Below are positions 26,052 to 35,900 of a stretch of 64,000 nt of DNA, one piece after another. Both the position numbers and the translations under genes were made by a program. Numbering within the stretch: position 1 is the stretch's first letter; every line of letters starts with the position of its first letter. This stretch comes from Halostella salina (lineage in GTDB: Archaea; Halobacteriota; Halobacteria; Halobacteriales; Natronoarchaeaceae), in the NCBI RefSeq assembly GCF_003675855.1, contig NZ_RCIH01000011.1, forward strand, positions 31,579-95,578. The letters run 5' to 3'. The notes under the pieces were generated by a model. The model had not been told where the DNA came from. It did no database searches and saw only the letters and a program-made list of their open reading frames with translations.

Positions 26052-26885
26052 ATGCGTCGACCGAGAACCGCGGCACTGTTGCCACGCATCGCCGTACTGA
26101 GCGTCATCGTCCTGATCGCCGTAAGCGGACTAGGGGCTGCCCCCGGAATGGGAGACGCAGGAGGCCTTGACTCCCAGCAGGCAGCAGGAGCGCAGGCCGA
26201 GACCGAGACGGATGCCGAAAACGGATCGGGAACCGCGGTCGAGCGGCTGACCCCCACGAGCGGGAACGTGACGGTTGCGCCCGGCAGCGAGATGCTGTTC
26301 GAGGCGGCCGCGACGGACTACGGCGGCGACTACGTGCTCGCCGAGTGGACCGTCGACGGCGAACTCGCCGCGTCCGTGGCCGGCTTCGGAAGCGAATACG
26401 GTCGGGAGGGAGAAGTGTTCCTCCAGCAGTCGTTCGAGGAGACCGGACCACACACCGTGACCGCCACCGTCGTCGACGCGAACGGGGACCGCGTCGGCAC
26501 GGTTGAGTGGGCGGTTACGGTAGCGCCGAACGGGAACACAGCACCCGAAATCACGGGGTCGCCCGCCGCCGGAAACGATAGTTTACGTAGTTCCGAGGGA
26601 AGCGGCGGGGCGCTCTCGGCGACCGGGACGGCGAACCTCTCGGTCGACGTGGCCGACCCTGACGGCGACCTGCACCGGGTGGTCTGGTTGCTCGGCGTGG
26701 CCGACGCCCGGCTCGGCACGAGTTCGGTGAACGGATCGACGGATACGGCACGGGTATCCGTCGACGACGTCTGTGACTCCTGTCCCGTCTTCGTCTGGGT
26801 CGTCGACGAGTCCGGCGCTGTGACCGAGCGCACGGTCGGCGGGCCCCCGGCCGATGATGGCACCAACGAGACTGCGACTCACTGA
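26052..26885 (+). CDS. Secreted protein with PKD/Ig-like domains
   Basis: This 277-residue exported protein has an Arg-rich start and a hydrophobic signal (RIAVLSVIVLIAVSGLGAA, about residues 12-30). An acidic linker follows, then an Ig/PKD-like unit with NVTVAPGSEMLFEAAATDYGG and PHTVTATVVDANGDRVGTVEW. A second, weaker unit (about 185-255) contains DVADPDGDLHRVVWLLG and two Cys (DVCDSCPVFVW) that could pair. Several N-x-S/T sites allow glycosylation. There is no C-terminal membrane helix or PGF-CTERM, so it may be released or bound to another surface protein. I chose the ATG at 26052 because it directly precedes the signal peptide. Its end overlaps the convergent next gene by seven bases. 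Confidence 0.75.
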   Translation: MRRPRTAALLPRIAVLSVIVLIAVSGLGAAPGMGDAGGLDSQQAAGAQAETETDAENGSGTAVERLTPTSGNVTVAPGSEMLFEAAATDYGGDYVLAEWTVDGELAASVAGFGSEYGREGEVFLQQSFEETGPHTVTATVVDANGDRVGTVEWAVTVAPNGNTAPEITGSPAAGNDSLRSSEGSGGALSATGTANLSVDVADPDGDLHRVVWLLGVADARLGTSSVNGSTDTARVSVDDVCDSCPVFVWVVDESGAVTERTVGGPPADDGTNETATH

Positions 26886-27784
26886 ACGGCGAGCGCCGTC
26901 TCGAACTCGCCGGGGGCGAACAGGTCGGTGACGACGCCCGACCGGTCGGTCGTCTCGACGGCGTTCTCCATGAGCACCGTCTCGCTGGGAAACAGCTGCT
27001 CGCCGAGTTCCAGCCCGTGCGAGCGGGCGGTCGAGCCGGTCATCGTGAGGTAGACGCCGAGTCCCACGTCGGCGATCGTCGCCTCCTCCTCGTCGCCCTC
27101 GTCCGGGTAGCAAAAGTCCACGCCGGTCATCGCCTCGGTCCCGAGCACCGCCCGGACGAGCCGTTCGTAGCGCGGCGAGATACAGAGCGGCCCCTCGTAG
27201 TCGGCGATGAACTCCCTGGTGAGCTTCTCGCCGGGGCCGCGGCGGCGAACGTCCGGGGTTCCCATCAGCGTGTGGTAGACGGTGTCACCGAGCCCGTTGA
27301 CGACGCGAACGTCGGTGTCCCGCGGGTCGATCCGGGCGTTCACGTCGGCGATGGATTCGAGGGGGTCCTCGCGGAGCTGGACGACCTCTTCGAGCACCAG
27401 GTCGGCGCTGTCGAAGCCGAGCGCGAACTCGTGGGTCCGGACCGCGCGGAACGGCTCCTCGCGGCCGACCAGTTGCACGGGGACGCCGTCGGCCTCGACG
27501 GTGACGCTGTCGAAGACGATCCGGCGAGGCATGCCGGCGCGGTCGTCGCGAAGGAGCGTGTAGTCGGGCATCGAGGGGTCCGAGACCCCGCTGTACGCCG
27601 CGAGGCGCTCGTAGGCGTCGCGCTCGTCGTGCTGATTTCCCTTCGTGACCGCCTTCTCGTAGCGGAGCGTCGAGACGATGTCGTCGGCGAGGTCGGCGTC
27701 CCCGGTTCGATCGGCGAGTCGGTCGAGAACGGCCTCCAGCGGACGTCCCTTCCGCGGGACGGCGACGCGTATCGTCTCGGTCAT
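26879..27784 (-). CDS. Uncharacterised protein with HisG-like N-terminus
   Basis: This 301-residue acidic soluble protein begins IRVAVPRKGRPLEAVLDRL, very like the opening of ATP phosphoribosyltransferase (HisG: hRhAxPKGRL). It later has FRAVRTHEFALGFDSADLVLEE, which resembles a periplasmic-binding-type fold strand. The HisG phosphoribosyl-diphosphate loop is not evident, so I would not call it HisG. GEKLTREFIADYEGPLCISPRYERLVRAVLG is the most conserved-looking part. It converges with the secreted protein and lies 64 bases downstream of the acidic coiled-coil gene on the same strand. The function is unknown; a small-molecule-binding protein is plausible. Confidence 0.6.
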   Translation of the reverse strand: MTETIRVAVPRKGRPLEAVLDRLADRTGDADLADDIVSTLRYEKAVTKGNQHDERDAYERLAAYSGVSDPSMPDYTLLRDDRAGMPRRIVFDSVTVEADGVPVQLVGREEPFRAVRTHEFALGFDSADLVLEEVVQLREDPLESIADVNARIDPRDTDVRVVNGLGDTVYHTLMGTPDVRRRGPGEKLTREFIADYEGPLCISPRYERLVRAVLGTEAMTGVDFCYPDEGDEEEATIADVGLGVYLTMTGSTARSHGLELGEQLFPSETVLMENAVETTDRSGVVTDLFAPGEFETALAVQ

Positions 27785-27848
27785 TGTACTGTGTCAGGCC
27801 GCGGGACGGTAAACGAGTTGCGTTTCGGGAAAAGAGCGGCTCGCGAGG

Positions 27849-30392
27849 TCAGCCCGAGAACATCTCGCCGAGCTGGTCGCGCCACGCCTGGATCTCCTCG
27901 ACGGTCTCGCGGAGGTCGGCGAGTTCCTCGTCGAGTTCCGAGACATCCGCCGAGACGCCCTCCACCTCGTCCTCGACCGCGGAGAGGTCGTCGTCGACGT
28001 CGGCGACCGTGTCGTCCAGGGCGTCGAGTTCGGCCTCGACGACCTGCACGTTGTCCACCACGCCGTCGACTGCGGTTTCGAGGGCCTCGACCTGCATCTC
28101 CGTTTCCTCGACGCGGTCGGCGACGTCGTCCACGTCGGACTGCAGGTCCGAGCGAGCCTCGTCGATCTCCTCGCGCACGTCCGCGACCTCGGATTCGAGG
28201 TCGTCACGAGTCTCGTCGATCTCCGATTCGACCTCCTCGCGGGCGTCCGCAACCTCGCTCCGGAGGTCCTCACGCGCAGCCTCGATCTCCGACTGGAGGT
28301 CGTCGCGTGCGTCGTCGATCGCCGCCTCCACGTCCGACCGGACCTCGCCGACCCTGTCGTCGACTGCGTCGACCCGGTCGTTCGTTTCGGCGAGCGACCC
28401 GCCCAGTTCGTCGAGTTCCGCGGCGTTGTCGTCCGCCGTCGCGGCGAGGTCGTCGAGTTCGGTGCGCATCTCCTCGACCTGCTCCTGGAACCCGTCGATG
28501 ATCTCCTCGCCGGTCCCCTCCTCGTCGAGGAACTCCTCCAGGGCGTCGGTGTACGCCGCGAGGTCGTCGACCTGCGACCGGAGGTGGTCGATCCGCGCGG
28601 CGTCGGCGCTGGAAAGCTCCGCGTCGAGTTCCTCGCGGAGCACGGCCTTGTCGTCCTCTGAGACCCGGCCTTCGCGGAGTTCGGTCGCCAGCGCGGCCGC
28701 GACGCCGCCCTCGGCCGCCGCGGCGGTCGCGTCCGCCGTTGCGTCGTCGGTCGGCTCCGCGTCGGCGTCGGCCGTCACTGCAACGTTGTCGGCCGTTTCC
28801 TCGTCCGCATCCTCGTCGGCGTCCTCGACGGACGCATCCGCCTCCGCTACCGGTTCCTCGGGTGCGGAATCGTCCGCCACGGCTTCGTCCGCGTCGGACA
28901 CGTCGGCCGCTGGCTCGTCCGCGTCCGCTTCCGTCGCCGGTTCGGTCTCGGGTTCGTCGGCCTCGGCCGGCTCCTCGACTGCGGGCTCCGTGTCCGTCCC
29001 GTCGTCCGCCGGCACGTCGGCCTCGGACTCCGGTTCGTCCGTCTCGGCCGTTTCGGACTCTGGCTCGTCCGTCTCGGCTGCCGCAGCGGTCGCATCTGCC
29101 TCGGCTGCCGGCTCGACGGGTTCGGCGTCGACCGCCGATTCGGCCGGTTCGTCGTCGGTCGCTTCGGCGGGTTCGGCCGCGACCGGCTCCGCCTCGGTCG
29201 CCGGTTCGGACTCGTCGGCGGCCGGTTCGTCGGCTTCGTCTTCGTCCACGTCGTCGTCGGCTTCGGCGGCGAACGCGTCGTCGGCGTCCGCATCTGTCGT
29301 CTCGGCTGCGTCCGCCTCGGCCGCGTCGGCGGCAACCGTCTCGGCCGTGTCGGCTTCCGCAGCGTCGGTCGCGTCGTCCGTCTCCGCCTCGGCTGCGTCG
29401 GCTGCAACCGGCTCGTCCGAATCGGCCGTCTCGGCCTCGACTTCGTCGGACTCGTCCTCGACGGCCGGGGTCTCGGGCTCGTCGGCGGCCGTCGTGGCGT
29501 CTGACTCGGTTGCGTCGTCGTCCGAGTCGCCGATGTCGACCTCCTCGGCGGCCGCTTCGAGGTCGAGGTCGATGCTCTCCTCGGCGTCGTCGTCCGCCGC
29601 CTCGGGCTCGTCCTCGGCCCCGACGGTCACCGCGTCGTCCTCGTCCTCGCTTTCGTCCCCGAGCGCCAGGTCGATCTCGGGGCTATCGTCGGCCACGTCG
29701 GGGTCGGACTCCTCGTCCGGGATCTCCTCGTCGCCGAAGCCGAGGTCGATCTCCGGTTCGTCGTCGCCGTCGTCCGCCTCGGTGGCGTCGGCTTCGTCGC
29801 CCGTGTCGGGGTCCGGATCGGTGTCGACGTCGCCCAGGTCGAGGTCGAGTCCGCCTGAGTCGTCGCCGTCGTCCGCGTCGGCCTCGTCGTCCGCAGCCTC
29901 GGCGTCCGTATCGTCGAGGCCGGGAACGCTGTCGTCCTCGCCGGCGATCATGTTCTTGACCGCCTGGTCGCTCTCCTCGTCGGTTATCTCGTCGATGTCC
30001 GCCGTCCCGTCGGCCGCGCCGTCCGCCGAGCGCACGTCGGCGATCGTCGGTTCGGTGAGGAACGGTTCGACCTCGTCGGCGCTGTCCACGCGGATGCCGT
30101 AGACCGTGACGATCTCCTCGCCGGGCTCCAGCGTTCGCTCGAACTCGACGCGGTGGTCCTCGTAGGCCGTCCAGTTCTCGTCCTCGAAGTTCGGGTGAAA
30201 GCCCACGCCGTCCATGGGGAACTCCTCGGGGATGTCCTCCGAGAGACGAACTGTGACCGGGGTGTCACGGTCGGATGCGACGGCAAACCGGATCGCGGGA
30301 ACCGGGAACTCGTCCGCCTCGAACGCCTTGCGGACGGTCACGCCGTCGGCGGCGACCGCTATCTCTTCGTCCGTGTCGACCTGGCTACTCAT
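27849..30392 (-). CDS. Large acidic protein: N-terminal beta domain, Glu/Asp/Ala-rich region, long coiled coil
   Basis: This 847-residue protein has three parts. Residues 1-120 look like a folded beta-rich domain (VTVRKAFEADEFPVPAIRF, then VGFHPNFEDENWTAYEDHRV and PGEEIVTVYGIRV). Residues about 120-570 are extremely low-complexity, mostly Asp, Glu, Ala, Ser and Thr with scattered LDLDLGDVD-like repeats, and are probably disordered. Residues about 577-847 are heptad-patterned (repeated SEVxDxREEVESEIDETRDDL units) and end in a Trp-containing tail, AWRDQLGEMFSG. There is no signal or membrane helix. I start at the ATG at 30390-30392, 24-30 bases after a TATA element. A scaffold or filament-associated role fits the architecture, but no family was recognised. 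Confidence 0.7.
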   Translation of the reverse strand: MSSQVDTDEEIAVAADGVTVRKAFEADEFPVPAIRFAVASDRDTPVTVRLSEDIPEEFPMDGVGFHPNFEDENWTAYEDHRVEFERTLEPGEEIVTVYGIRVDSADEVEPFLTEPTIADVRSADGAADGTADIDEITDEESDQAVKNMIAGEDDSVPGLDDTDAEAADDEADADDGDDSGGLDLDLGDVDTDPDPDTGDEADATEADDGDDEPEIDLGFGDEEIPDEESDPDVADDSPEIDLALGDESEDEDDAVTVGAEDEPEAADDDAEESIDLDLEAAAEEVDIGDSDDDATESDATTAADEPETPAVEDESDEVEAETADSDEPVAADAAEAETDDATDAAEADTAETVAADAAEADAAETTDADADDAFAAEADDDVDEDEADEPAADESEPATEAEPVAAEPAEATDDEPAESAVDAEPVEPAAEADATAAAAETDEPESETAETDEPESEADVPADDGTDTEPAVEEPAEADEPETEPATEADADEPAADVSDADEAVADDSAPEEPVAEADASVEDADEDADEETADNVAVTADADAEPTDDATADATAAAAEGGVAAALATELREGRVSEDDKAVLREELDAELSSADAARIDHLRSQVDDLAAYTDALEEFLDEEGTGEEIIDGFQEQVEEMRTELDDLAATADDNAAELDELGGSLAETNDRVDAVDDRVGEVRSDVEAAIDDARDDLQSEIEAAREDLRSEVADAREEVESEIDETRDDLESEVADVREEIDEARSDLQSDVDDVADRVEETEMQVEALETAVDGVVDNVQVVEAELDALDDTVADVDDDLSAVEDEVEGVSADVSELDEELADLRETVEEIQAWRDQLGEMFSG

Positions 30393-30415
30393 AGGGTTCC
30401 GTACCGGTAGCACGA

Positions 30416-30422
30416 CCTTAAA
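30416..30422 (-). promoter_or_regulatory. TATA box of the acidic coiled-coil gene
   Basis: On the minus strand CATTTAAGG lies about 24-32 bases upstream of the ATG at 30392, the expected position for a leaderless haloarchaeal transcript. It supports the chosen start over the frame opening at 30413. Confidence 0.5.
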
Positions 30423-30526
30423 TGGAACGGCGCGGATACGTTCCCGGCCCGAACGCGGACGGAGCGTCGCCGTGTGGCGGTCCGTCGAGTCGACGGTGTC
30501 GACAGCAACCTGAGATGGCAGTAATC

Positions 30527-31360
30527 CTACAGGTCGATCCGGTCGCCGATCTCGACGATCTCGAGGTCGGTCGGGTAGTCGAAGCTATTGGCGTGGTGGT
30601 GGAGCGCCGTCGGGTCCGCGGTGAGCCCCTTCCACATGTCCCAGTGGCTCGGCACCAGCCGGTCGATCCGGAGGTCGCTCGCGGCCTCGATGATTTGGTT
30701 CTCGTCGTTGTACCAGCGCGTTCGGACCGGCTCGCGGGTCTCCTTGTCCGGCACGTTGCCGACCGTCCCGAACGCGAGGATCCCCAGGTCGATATCGTGC
30801 GTCTCGCCGATCCGGGCGAACTCGTCGCTGGGCTTGGTGTCGCCGCCGTGGAACAGCGTGCCGGCGTCGTGTTCGAACACGTAGCTCACGGGGTGAGTCG
30901 CGTCGGGGTCGTGAGCCGGCTCGACGTGAACCGTGAACTCGCCGATCTCGACGGTGTCGCCCGCCGCGACTTCGGCGAACTGGTCGTCGTCGATGTCGTG
31001 GTCGGCCTGCCAGTCCTCGTCCTCGCGCGCGACGGCGAGGCTGTCGTCGGGGGCGTACAGCGTTGCGCCGGTCGTTTCGAGAATGGGGGCCTGGCTCGGT
31101 CCGTGAACGTGGTCGGTGTGTTCGTGCGTGGCGAGGACGGCGTCGGCCTCGGTCACGTCAGCCGGGTCGAACGGCACCGGGATCATCCGGATCGTCCGGG
31201 GCGGGTCGCCGAGACCGACGTACGGGTCGACGAACAGGGTCGTCCCCTCGCTGCCTTTCAGGACGAAGCCGTTGCAGCCGAGATACCAGACGGCGACGGT
31301 GTCAGGGTCGGCGTCCTCCACAGCACGGGGCAGCCAGTCGCCCCAGTCGCTCACTGTCAT
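30527..31360 (-). CDS. Metallo-beta-lactamase-fold hydrolase, UlaG-like
   Basis: This 277-residue protein has the MBL metal site THEHTDHVHG (HxHxDH, about residues 78-87), then a later VEPAHDP histidine, FHGGDTKPSD (the metal-bridging Asp) and the C-terminal PSHWDMW histidine. The order and spacing fit the UlaG/L-ascorbate-6-phosphate lactonase branch of the superfamily, which also includes many archaeal enzymes of unknown substrate. WYLGCNGFVLKGSEGTTLFVDPY is the typical opening. I use the ATG at 31358-31360; a GTG three codons earlier is possible. It is cytoplasmic, with no signal. The neighbours give no pathway. Confidence 0.85.
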   Translation of the reverse strand: MTVSDWGDWLPRAVEDADPDTVAVWYLGCNGFVLKGSEGTTLFVDPYVGLGDPPRTIRMIPVPFDPADVTEADAVLATHEHTDHVHGPSQAPILETTGATLYAPDDSLAVAREDEDWQADHDIDDDQFAEVAAGDTVEIGEFTVHVEPAHDPDATHPVSYVFEHDAGTLFHGGDTKPSDEFARIGETHDIDLGILAFGTVGNVPDKETREPVRTRWYNDENQIIEAASDLRIDRLVPSHWDMWKGLTADPTALHHHANSFDYPTDLEIVEIGDRIDL

Positions 31361-31429
31361 GTCTCTCACTCCCCACAGTACTCGCCTAAGCCTTGCGTTC
31401 GCGGCGGGACCGACCGTCCGCCGGCCGCG

Positions 31430-32023
31430 CTAGCTGTACCGCTCCTCGTTCCAGGGGTTCGCGGTGTCGGAGTAGCCGCGCTTCTCCCAGTAGCCTCGCT
31501 CCGGTTCAGTGAGGAACTCGACGCCGTTCACCCACTTCGACCCCTTGTAGGCGTACCGGTGTGGCGTGACGACGCGGAGCGGTCCGCCGTGCTCCCGCGG
31601 CAGGTCGTCGCCGTCGTACCCCCAGGCGAACAGCACCTCCTCGCGCATGCAGTCGTCGAGCGGGAGGTCCGTCGTGTAGTTGTCCATCCCGTGGAACATG
31701 ACGTGGACGGCGTCGTCGCGGACGCCGGCGCGCTCGGCCAGCTCCGGGAACGTCACGCCGGTGAAGGCACAGTCGAACTTGCTCCAGCCGGTGACACAGT
31801 GGAAGTCCTGCCGCTGGGTCACGCTCGGCAGCTCGCGGAACTCCTCCCAGGAGAACGTCAGTTCCTCGTCGACGGCCCCGGTGACGGAAAACTCCCACGT
31901 CGCGGGGTCGAACTCGGGGGTACCGCTCTTCGAGAGCACCGGGAACTTCTCGGTCTTGCGCTGTCCCGGCGGCAGGCGGTCGTCGCCGAACTCCTCGTAG
32001 AGGTCCGTCACGTCGCTGGTCAT
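31430..32023 (-). CDS. Sulfite-oxidase-fold molybdopterin protein
   Basis: This 197-residue protein has the Oxidored_molyb (SUOX/MsrP catalytic) fold. The active-site segment RQDFHCVTGWSKFDCAFTGV puts the metal-ligating Cys (HCVTGWS) at about residue 76. WYDDYTT-like and RVVTPHRYAYKGSKWVNGVEF segments match the molybdopterin-binding half. There is no Tat or Sec signal and no heme or dimerisation domain, so it is a minimal cytoplasmic version, about half the length of sulfite oxidase. Its substrate is unknown; a protein or small-molecule sulfoxide or sulfite is possible. It is on the same strand as the MBL gene, 69 bases upstream, so the two may be co-transcribed. Confidence 0.85.
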   Translation of the reverse strand: MTSDVTDLYEEFGDDRLPPGQRKTEKFPVLSKSGTPEFDPATWEFSVTGAVDEELTFSWEEFRELPSVTQRQDFHCVTGWSKFDCAFTGVTFPELAERAGVRDDAVHVMFHGMDNYTTDLPLDDCMREEVLFAWGYDGDDLPREHGGPLRVVTPHRYAYKGSKWVNGVEFLTEPERGYWEKRGYSDTANPWNEERYS

Positions 32024-32212
32024 ACGCGGTCGATCGGTCGGGACGGTAGTAGGCGTGTCGACTCCGACGCGAGTAACGACGGATTACCGCCGGGGGCAGC
32101 CGGTTCCACCGTCTGAAACGCCGAGGAAGCGTTTCCTCGCTGCGCTAACCGCGGGATACCGTCGGACACGCGCTCAATAACAAAGTGCCGACTGGGCCTC
32201 GGTACAGAGGCG

Positions 32213-32509
32213 ATGCTAGAGGAACAACGAGACCAGGAGGAGCGAACGGAACGGGTCGCCGAGGGAGCCGAGAGTACGGGCATGAGTCCGCTATCGTGGG
32301 CTGCGATCGGGTCGATAGGGCTGTCGTGGTACTACTTCTTCGCGCGTGACGACAAGCAGATGGGGCTGTTCGTCGGGCTGTGGCCGCCGACGTTTCTCGC
32401 GCTCGGGAGCTACTTCAAAATAAACGAGATCCAGGAGGAGGTAGAGCGGATCAGCCGTCCGGGCAGCACCATCCGCGACGCCGTGCAGGACGTGATGCGG
32501 AACCGGTGA
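32213..32509 (+). CDS. Small membrane protein with helical tail, conserved hypothetical
   Basis: This 98-residue protein has an acidic, Arg/Glu-rich N-terminus (about 1-25) and two hydrophobic segments (about 26-44 and 50-65). A basic/acidic amphipathic tail follows (INEIQEEVERISRPG) and the protein ends DVMRNR. No family function was recognised. ATG at 32213 is preferred because a TATA-like CAATAACAAAG lies about 35 bases upstream; an internal ATG at 32282 would keep only the membrane part. It stands alone, with T-rich tracts following it. Confidence 0.6.
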   Translation: MLEEQRDQEERTERVAEGAESTGMSPLSWAAIGSIGLSWYYFFARDDKQMGLFVGLWPPTFLALGSYFKINEIQEEVERISRPGSTIRDAVQDVMRNR

Positions 32510-32540
32510 TCCGCCGCCGGAACAGTATAAGATACCCAAT

Positions 32541-32590
32541 ACGTATTTTTCACATCTGAAATTTGATTAGCCCTAACAGAACTTTTTGTT
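32541..32590 (+). terminator. T-rich tracts after the small membrane protein
   Basis: GTATTTTTCAC (32543-32553) and ACTTTTTGTTTC (32581-32592) are two oligo-T tracts in the 160-base gap after the gene, without a stem. They match the simple T-tract terminators of haloarchaea. The region is otherwise AT-rich and holds the next gene's promoter. Confidence 0.4.
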
Positions 32591-32636
32591 TCTGCTGATT
32601 GAATATTTTTGGCGAAGTGGCGCAATACCCCGTCAG

Positions 32637-32645
32637 AATTAAATA
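32637..32645 (+). promoter_or_regulatory. TATA box of the RHH protein gene
   Basis: AATTAAATAC lies 27-35 bases before the ATG at 32672, predicting a leaderless transcript. It supports starting at MPKVEINIPE rather than at the frame opening at 32609. Confidence 0.55.
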
Positions 32646-32671
32646 CCCCTCCGCCGAAGTTCCACTATCCG

Positions 32672-32887
32672 ATGCCGAAAGTAGAGATCAATATCCCCGA
32701 ACATCTCGAGATGCAGGTCGCCCAGATGGTCGAACAGGGCGAGTTCGTGAACCGTGAGGAAGCAGTCGAGGAGTTGTTGTCGACGGGCATGAAGGCCTAC
32801 AAGACGAGCGGCCCGATGGACGACGACCAGGACCACGGGCTCGAAGACGACGGCATGATGGGCCACGAAGACGAGTACGTCTTTTAA
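32672..32887 (+). CDS. Ribbon-helix-helix (CopG-like) small protein
   Basis: This 71-residue protein shows the RHH pattern: a beta strand (PKVEINIPEHLEMQ), helix one (VAQMVEQGEF) and VNREEAVEELLSTGMKAY, the conserved N/S-REEAV...L helix two. An acidic tail rich in Asp, His and Met follows (DDDQDHGLEDDGMMGHEDEYVF). Very similar tailed RHH proteins are common in haloarchaea (a DUF7120-like group). RHH dimers bind DNA through the strand. The His/Met/Asp tail could bind a metal, but that is only a suggestion from composition. It converges with the GH15 gene, with T-tracts in the 48-base gap. Confidence 0.75.
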   Translation: MPKVEINIPEHLEMQVAQMVEQGEFVNREEAVEELLSTGMKAYKTSGPMDDDQDHGLEDDGMMGHEDEYVF

Positions 32888-32910
32888 CCGCTCTCCCACA
32901 TCTCCGCTAT

Positions 32911-32919
32911 CGTTTTTCC
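32911..32919 (+). terminator. T5 tract between convergent genes
   Basis: CGTTTTTCC lies 24 bases after the RHH stop and ahead of the end of the convergent GH15 gene. It is a plausible plus-strand terminator. Confidence 0.4.
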
Positions 32920-32935
32920 AGTCGGCCAGCGTCGG

Positions 32936-35900
32936 CTACGGCTCGAACCGCCGAACGCTCGTCCCGCCGGCGAACGGATCGTCGTGTGTCGCCGCAGCGA
33001 CGGTGACGTGACCGTCGGCGGGAACCTCGAACTCGAACTCGCCGCCGTCGACGCGTTCCGCCACGGTTTCGCGTCGCGTCTTGCACGCGACGACGACGCC
33101 ATCCGTCTCACCCGCGACCGTCACCGTGCCGCCGTCCGCGCGGTTGCCGGCAGGCTCCGCCGCGTTTCGGACCGTGACGGTCAGCGACGGTCCCGCGCCG
33201 CGGTCGCCCTCGGCGTAGCGCTCGCGGACCACCGTCGGCGTCTCGACCGGTTCGCCGGCGTCGACGCCGTGGGCCAGGCGGACGAACCCCGCCATGCTCC
33301 ACGACAGCGGCGTCGCCGAGCCGGTTCCCTCGCCGAACGACCACCCGAACTCCGTGGGGAACTCGGCGTCCCACACCTGTTCCGGGATCATCCGCCCCGT
33401 GTTGCCGAAGCCCGCCATCGCCGACAGCAGGTCGGCCGGGTCGTCGCCGCCCTCGCGGCGGAGTTCGTACTCGCCGCGCTCGCCGGTGAAGATCGGCCAC
33501 AGCCGACCCTTCCCCGCGTCGGTGATGTCCCAGTCGGCACCCTCCGGACCGGTCAGTAGCTCCCCGTAGCTGTCGCCGACGTACCGGTAGAAGCCGGGTC
33601 CGTGCGGCGTCTCGACCCGGATCGCGTCGTCGACTGCGACGACGGAGTTGCGGACCGTCTCGTCGTCGGCCGACTTGATCCCGAGCCGGACGAGTTCGAG
33701 GAAGCCGGCGTCGAGACAGTCGCGCTCGTCGAGGGTCGGCCCGTCGTTCGCGAGTTCCAGCGGGTCGGCGGCGTCCGGGTCCCCGTCGCGACTGACGCGG
33801 ACGTAGTACGGCGGGTCGCGGTCGCCGGTCGGGTCGGCCGCAGCGGTCATCTCTTCGACCGACGCCGCCCACTCGTCCGCGACCGCGAGGTAGACCAGCG
33901 CGTCGCCGCGCTCGCCCGCGTCGGCGGCCAGATCGGCGGCACAGGCGAGGCTTGCTATCTCCGCGGCGATCGTCGACGGCGAGTAGCCTCGTTCCTCCTC
34001 CCAGCGCTCCTGCTCGGAGTCGGGACCGTTCCGGACGACGTAGTCGGCGGAGCGGGCCACGTCGTCGTAGCCGTAGGCGAGTTCGTCGAACGACACCCCG
34101 CGCCCGGCGAGCCGGTGGGCCATCACCGCCGGGAAGGCGACGTTGTCCAGCTGTTCGCCGCCCCAGCGGGTCCGGCCGTCGACGTACGTGTTCTGCGGGA
34201 CGAACCCGTCATCGCGCTGCTGGTGCTCGTACACGTACTCCGTCGCTTCGCGGGCGCTCGCCACGTCGTCGACGGCGTCGAACGCCGTGAAGGCCTGGTA
34301 CAGGTCCCGCGACCAGACGAAGTTGTAGCCGCGGCCGCGGTCCACGTCGGCGGACACCGACTCGCCCCACGGGACGCAGGGGCTGGCGACGCCAGCGCCC
34401 GGGTAGCGCTTGGACTCGACGGCCTTCAGCGTCATGAGCGCGGTCCGATACTGGTCCGCCAGCCCCTCGTTGCCCGCGACGCTGTCGGGAAGCGAGAGAC
34501 CGTCGAGATACGCCCGCCACGTCGCGTCGTACTCCTCCCGAACGCCGTCGTAGCCGCGGTCGAGCGCCGCTCGGGCGGTCCGGAGAGCGTCGTCGTCGGC
34601 CGATCCGAAGCCGAGGGCCAGGGTTTCGGTTCGCTCCCCGACGCCCGCGGCGATCCGGCCGACTGCGACGACGTGCTCGTCGTCCAGTCGCTCCCGTTCC
34701 GCCGGGCGGTCGGTACCGGAGCACAGCGTGCGGAGCGCGTCGCTGCCGGCGGGTTCGACGGTCACCCAGTCGAAGCGTCCGCCCGCAGCGAGCGCCGCGG
34801 CCACGTCGACGTCGACGCCCCCGTCGTCGTGTCGCAGGACCGCGCCGCCGTCCGCCGACAGCGCGAGGGCATACCCGGCGTCGCCCGCCGCGTCCACGCG
34901 CCGACCGGCGTCGCCGCCGGCGCGGTTGCCGAGGTGGGCGTCGGCGACGGCGTACACGTCGTACTCGTTGCCGTCCTCGGCCGCGAACTCGACGTCGACG
35001 AGGACGGCGTCGTTCGCCGGGTCCGTCGCGTACTCGGCGGTCAGCGTCCACGCGTGGCCGCGGCCGTCGCCGGGTTCGGTCACGGTCTGCCGGAAGGCGA
35101 GCGAGCCGTCCGCCGCTGGCTCGGTCTCGCGGCGGAGCGTGTCCGCCCACCCGTCGGTCCGGCGCTCGTCGAAGGTGCGGGCGGCGTAGCCGCCGTCGGC
35201 GTCGACGACGAGGAAGTCGACGGTGCGCAGGTTCATCAGGTCGACCCGCGGGTAGCGCACCTCCGTCATCGCGCCCTCGGAGCACGCGAACCACACTTCG
35301 GACGGGTCGTCGGAGCCGTGGTCGGCGGCGGTGCCGAAGCCGTACGTCTCGCCGGTCGTCCAGACGCGGTCGTCGGTCGGGCCGGTCGGGACGCGATCCG
35401 AGGGCCGAGGGAGCGCGTCGCGGGCGTCGAGCATCGCCACGGCGCGCAGGCGGAGGGCGTGTGACCAGCCGAGCGGCGTCGCGCAGTCTAACGTCCCGTC
35501 GTCGAACACCTGCTCGGCGAGCAGGTCGGTCTCCGTCGTCAGCGGCCCGCCGGGCAGGAGCGGTTCGAGCAGTTCCGCGGCGCGGTCGAGGTAGCCATCG
35601 TCGCCGGTCAGGTCGGCGAGGTGTGCGAGCGCGACCGCGCCCCACCCCGTCGAGACGGACCAGATCTTCTCGCCGTCCTGGTCGGCGGTTCGCCAGTCGT
35701 CGCCCTCGAAGCGACGGAGGCCGCGGACGGACGAGCCGTCGGGGTCGTGCCAGAGGCCGTCGACCGTCGTCTCGACGTGCGAGGCGAGGCGGTCGACGCG
35801 CTCGTCGTCCACGCCGACGGCCTCGTCGTACGCGCGGTGGGCCTCGACCAGCGCGAACGTGCCGGAATCGAGTCGGTCGTCGAGTTCCCCGCGGTCCTCG

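Noticed and set aside
32511..32526. 16-base identity CCGCCGCCGGAACAGT with 45395-45410
   Set aside because: High GC makes such matches likely; nothing else is shared between the two places.
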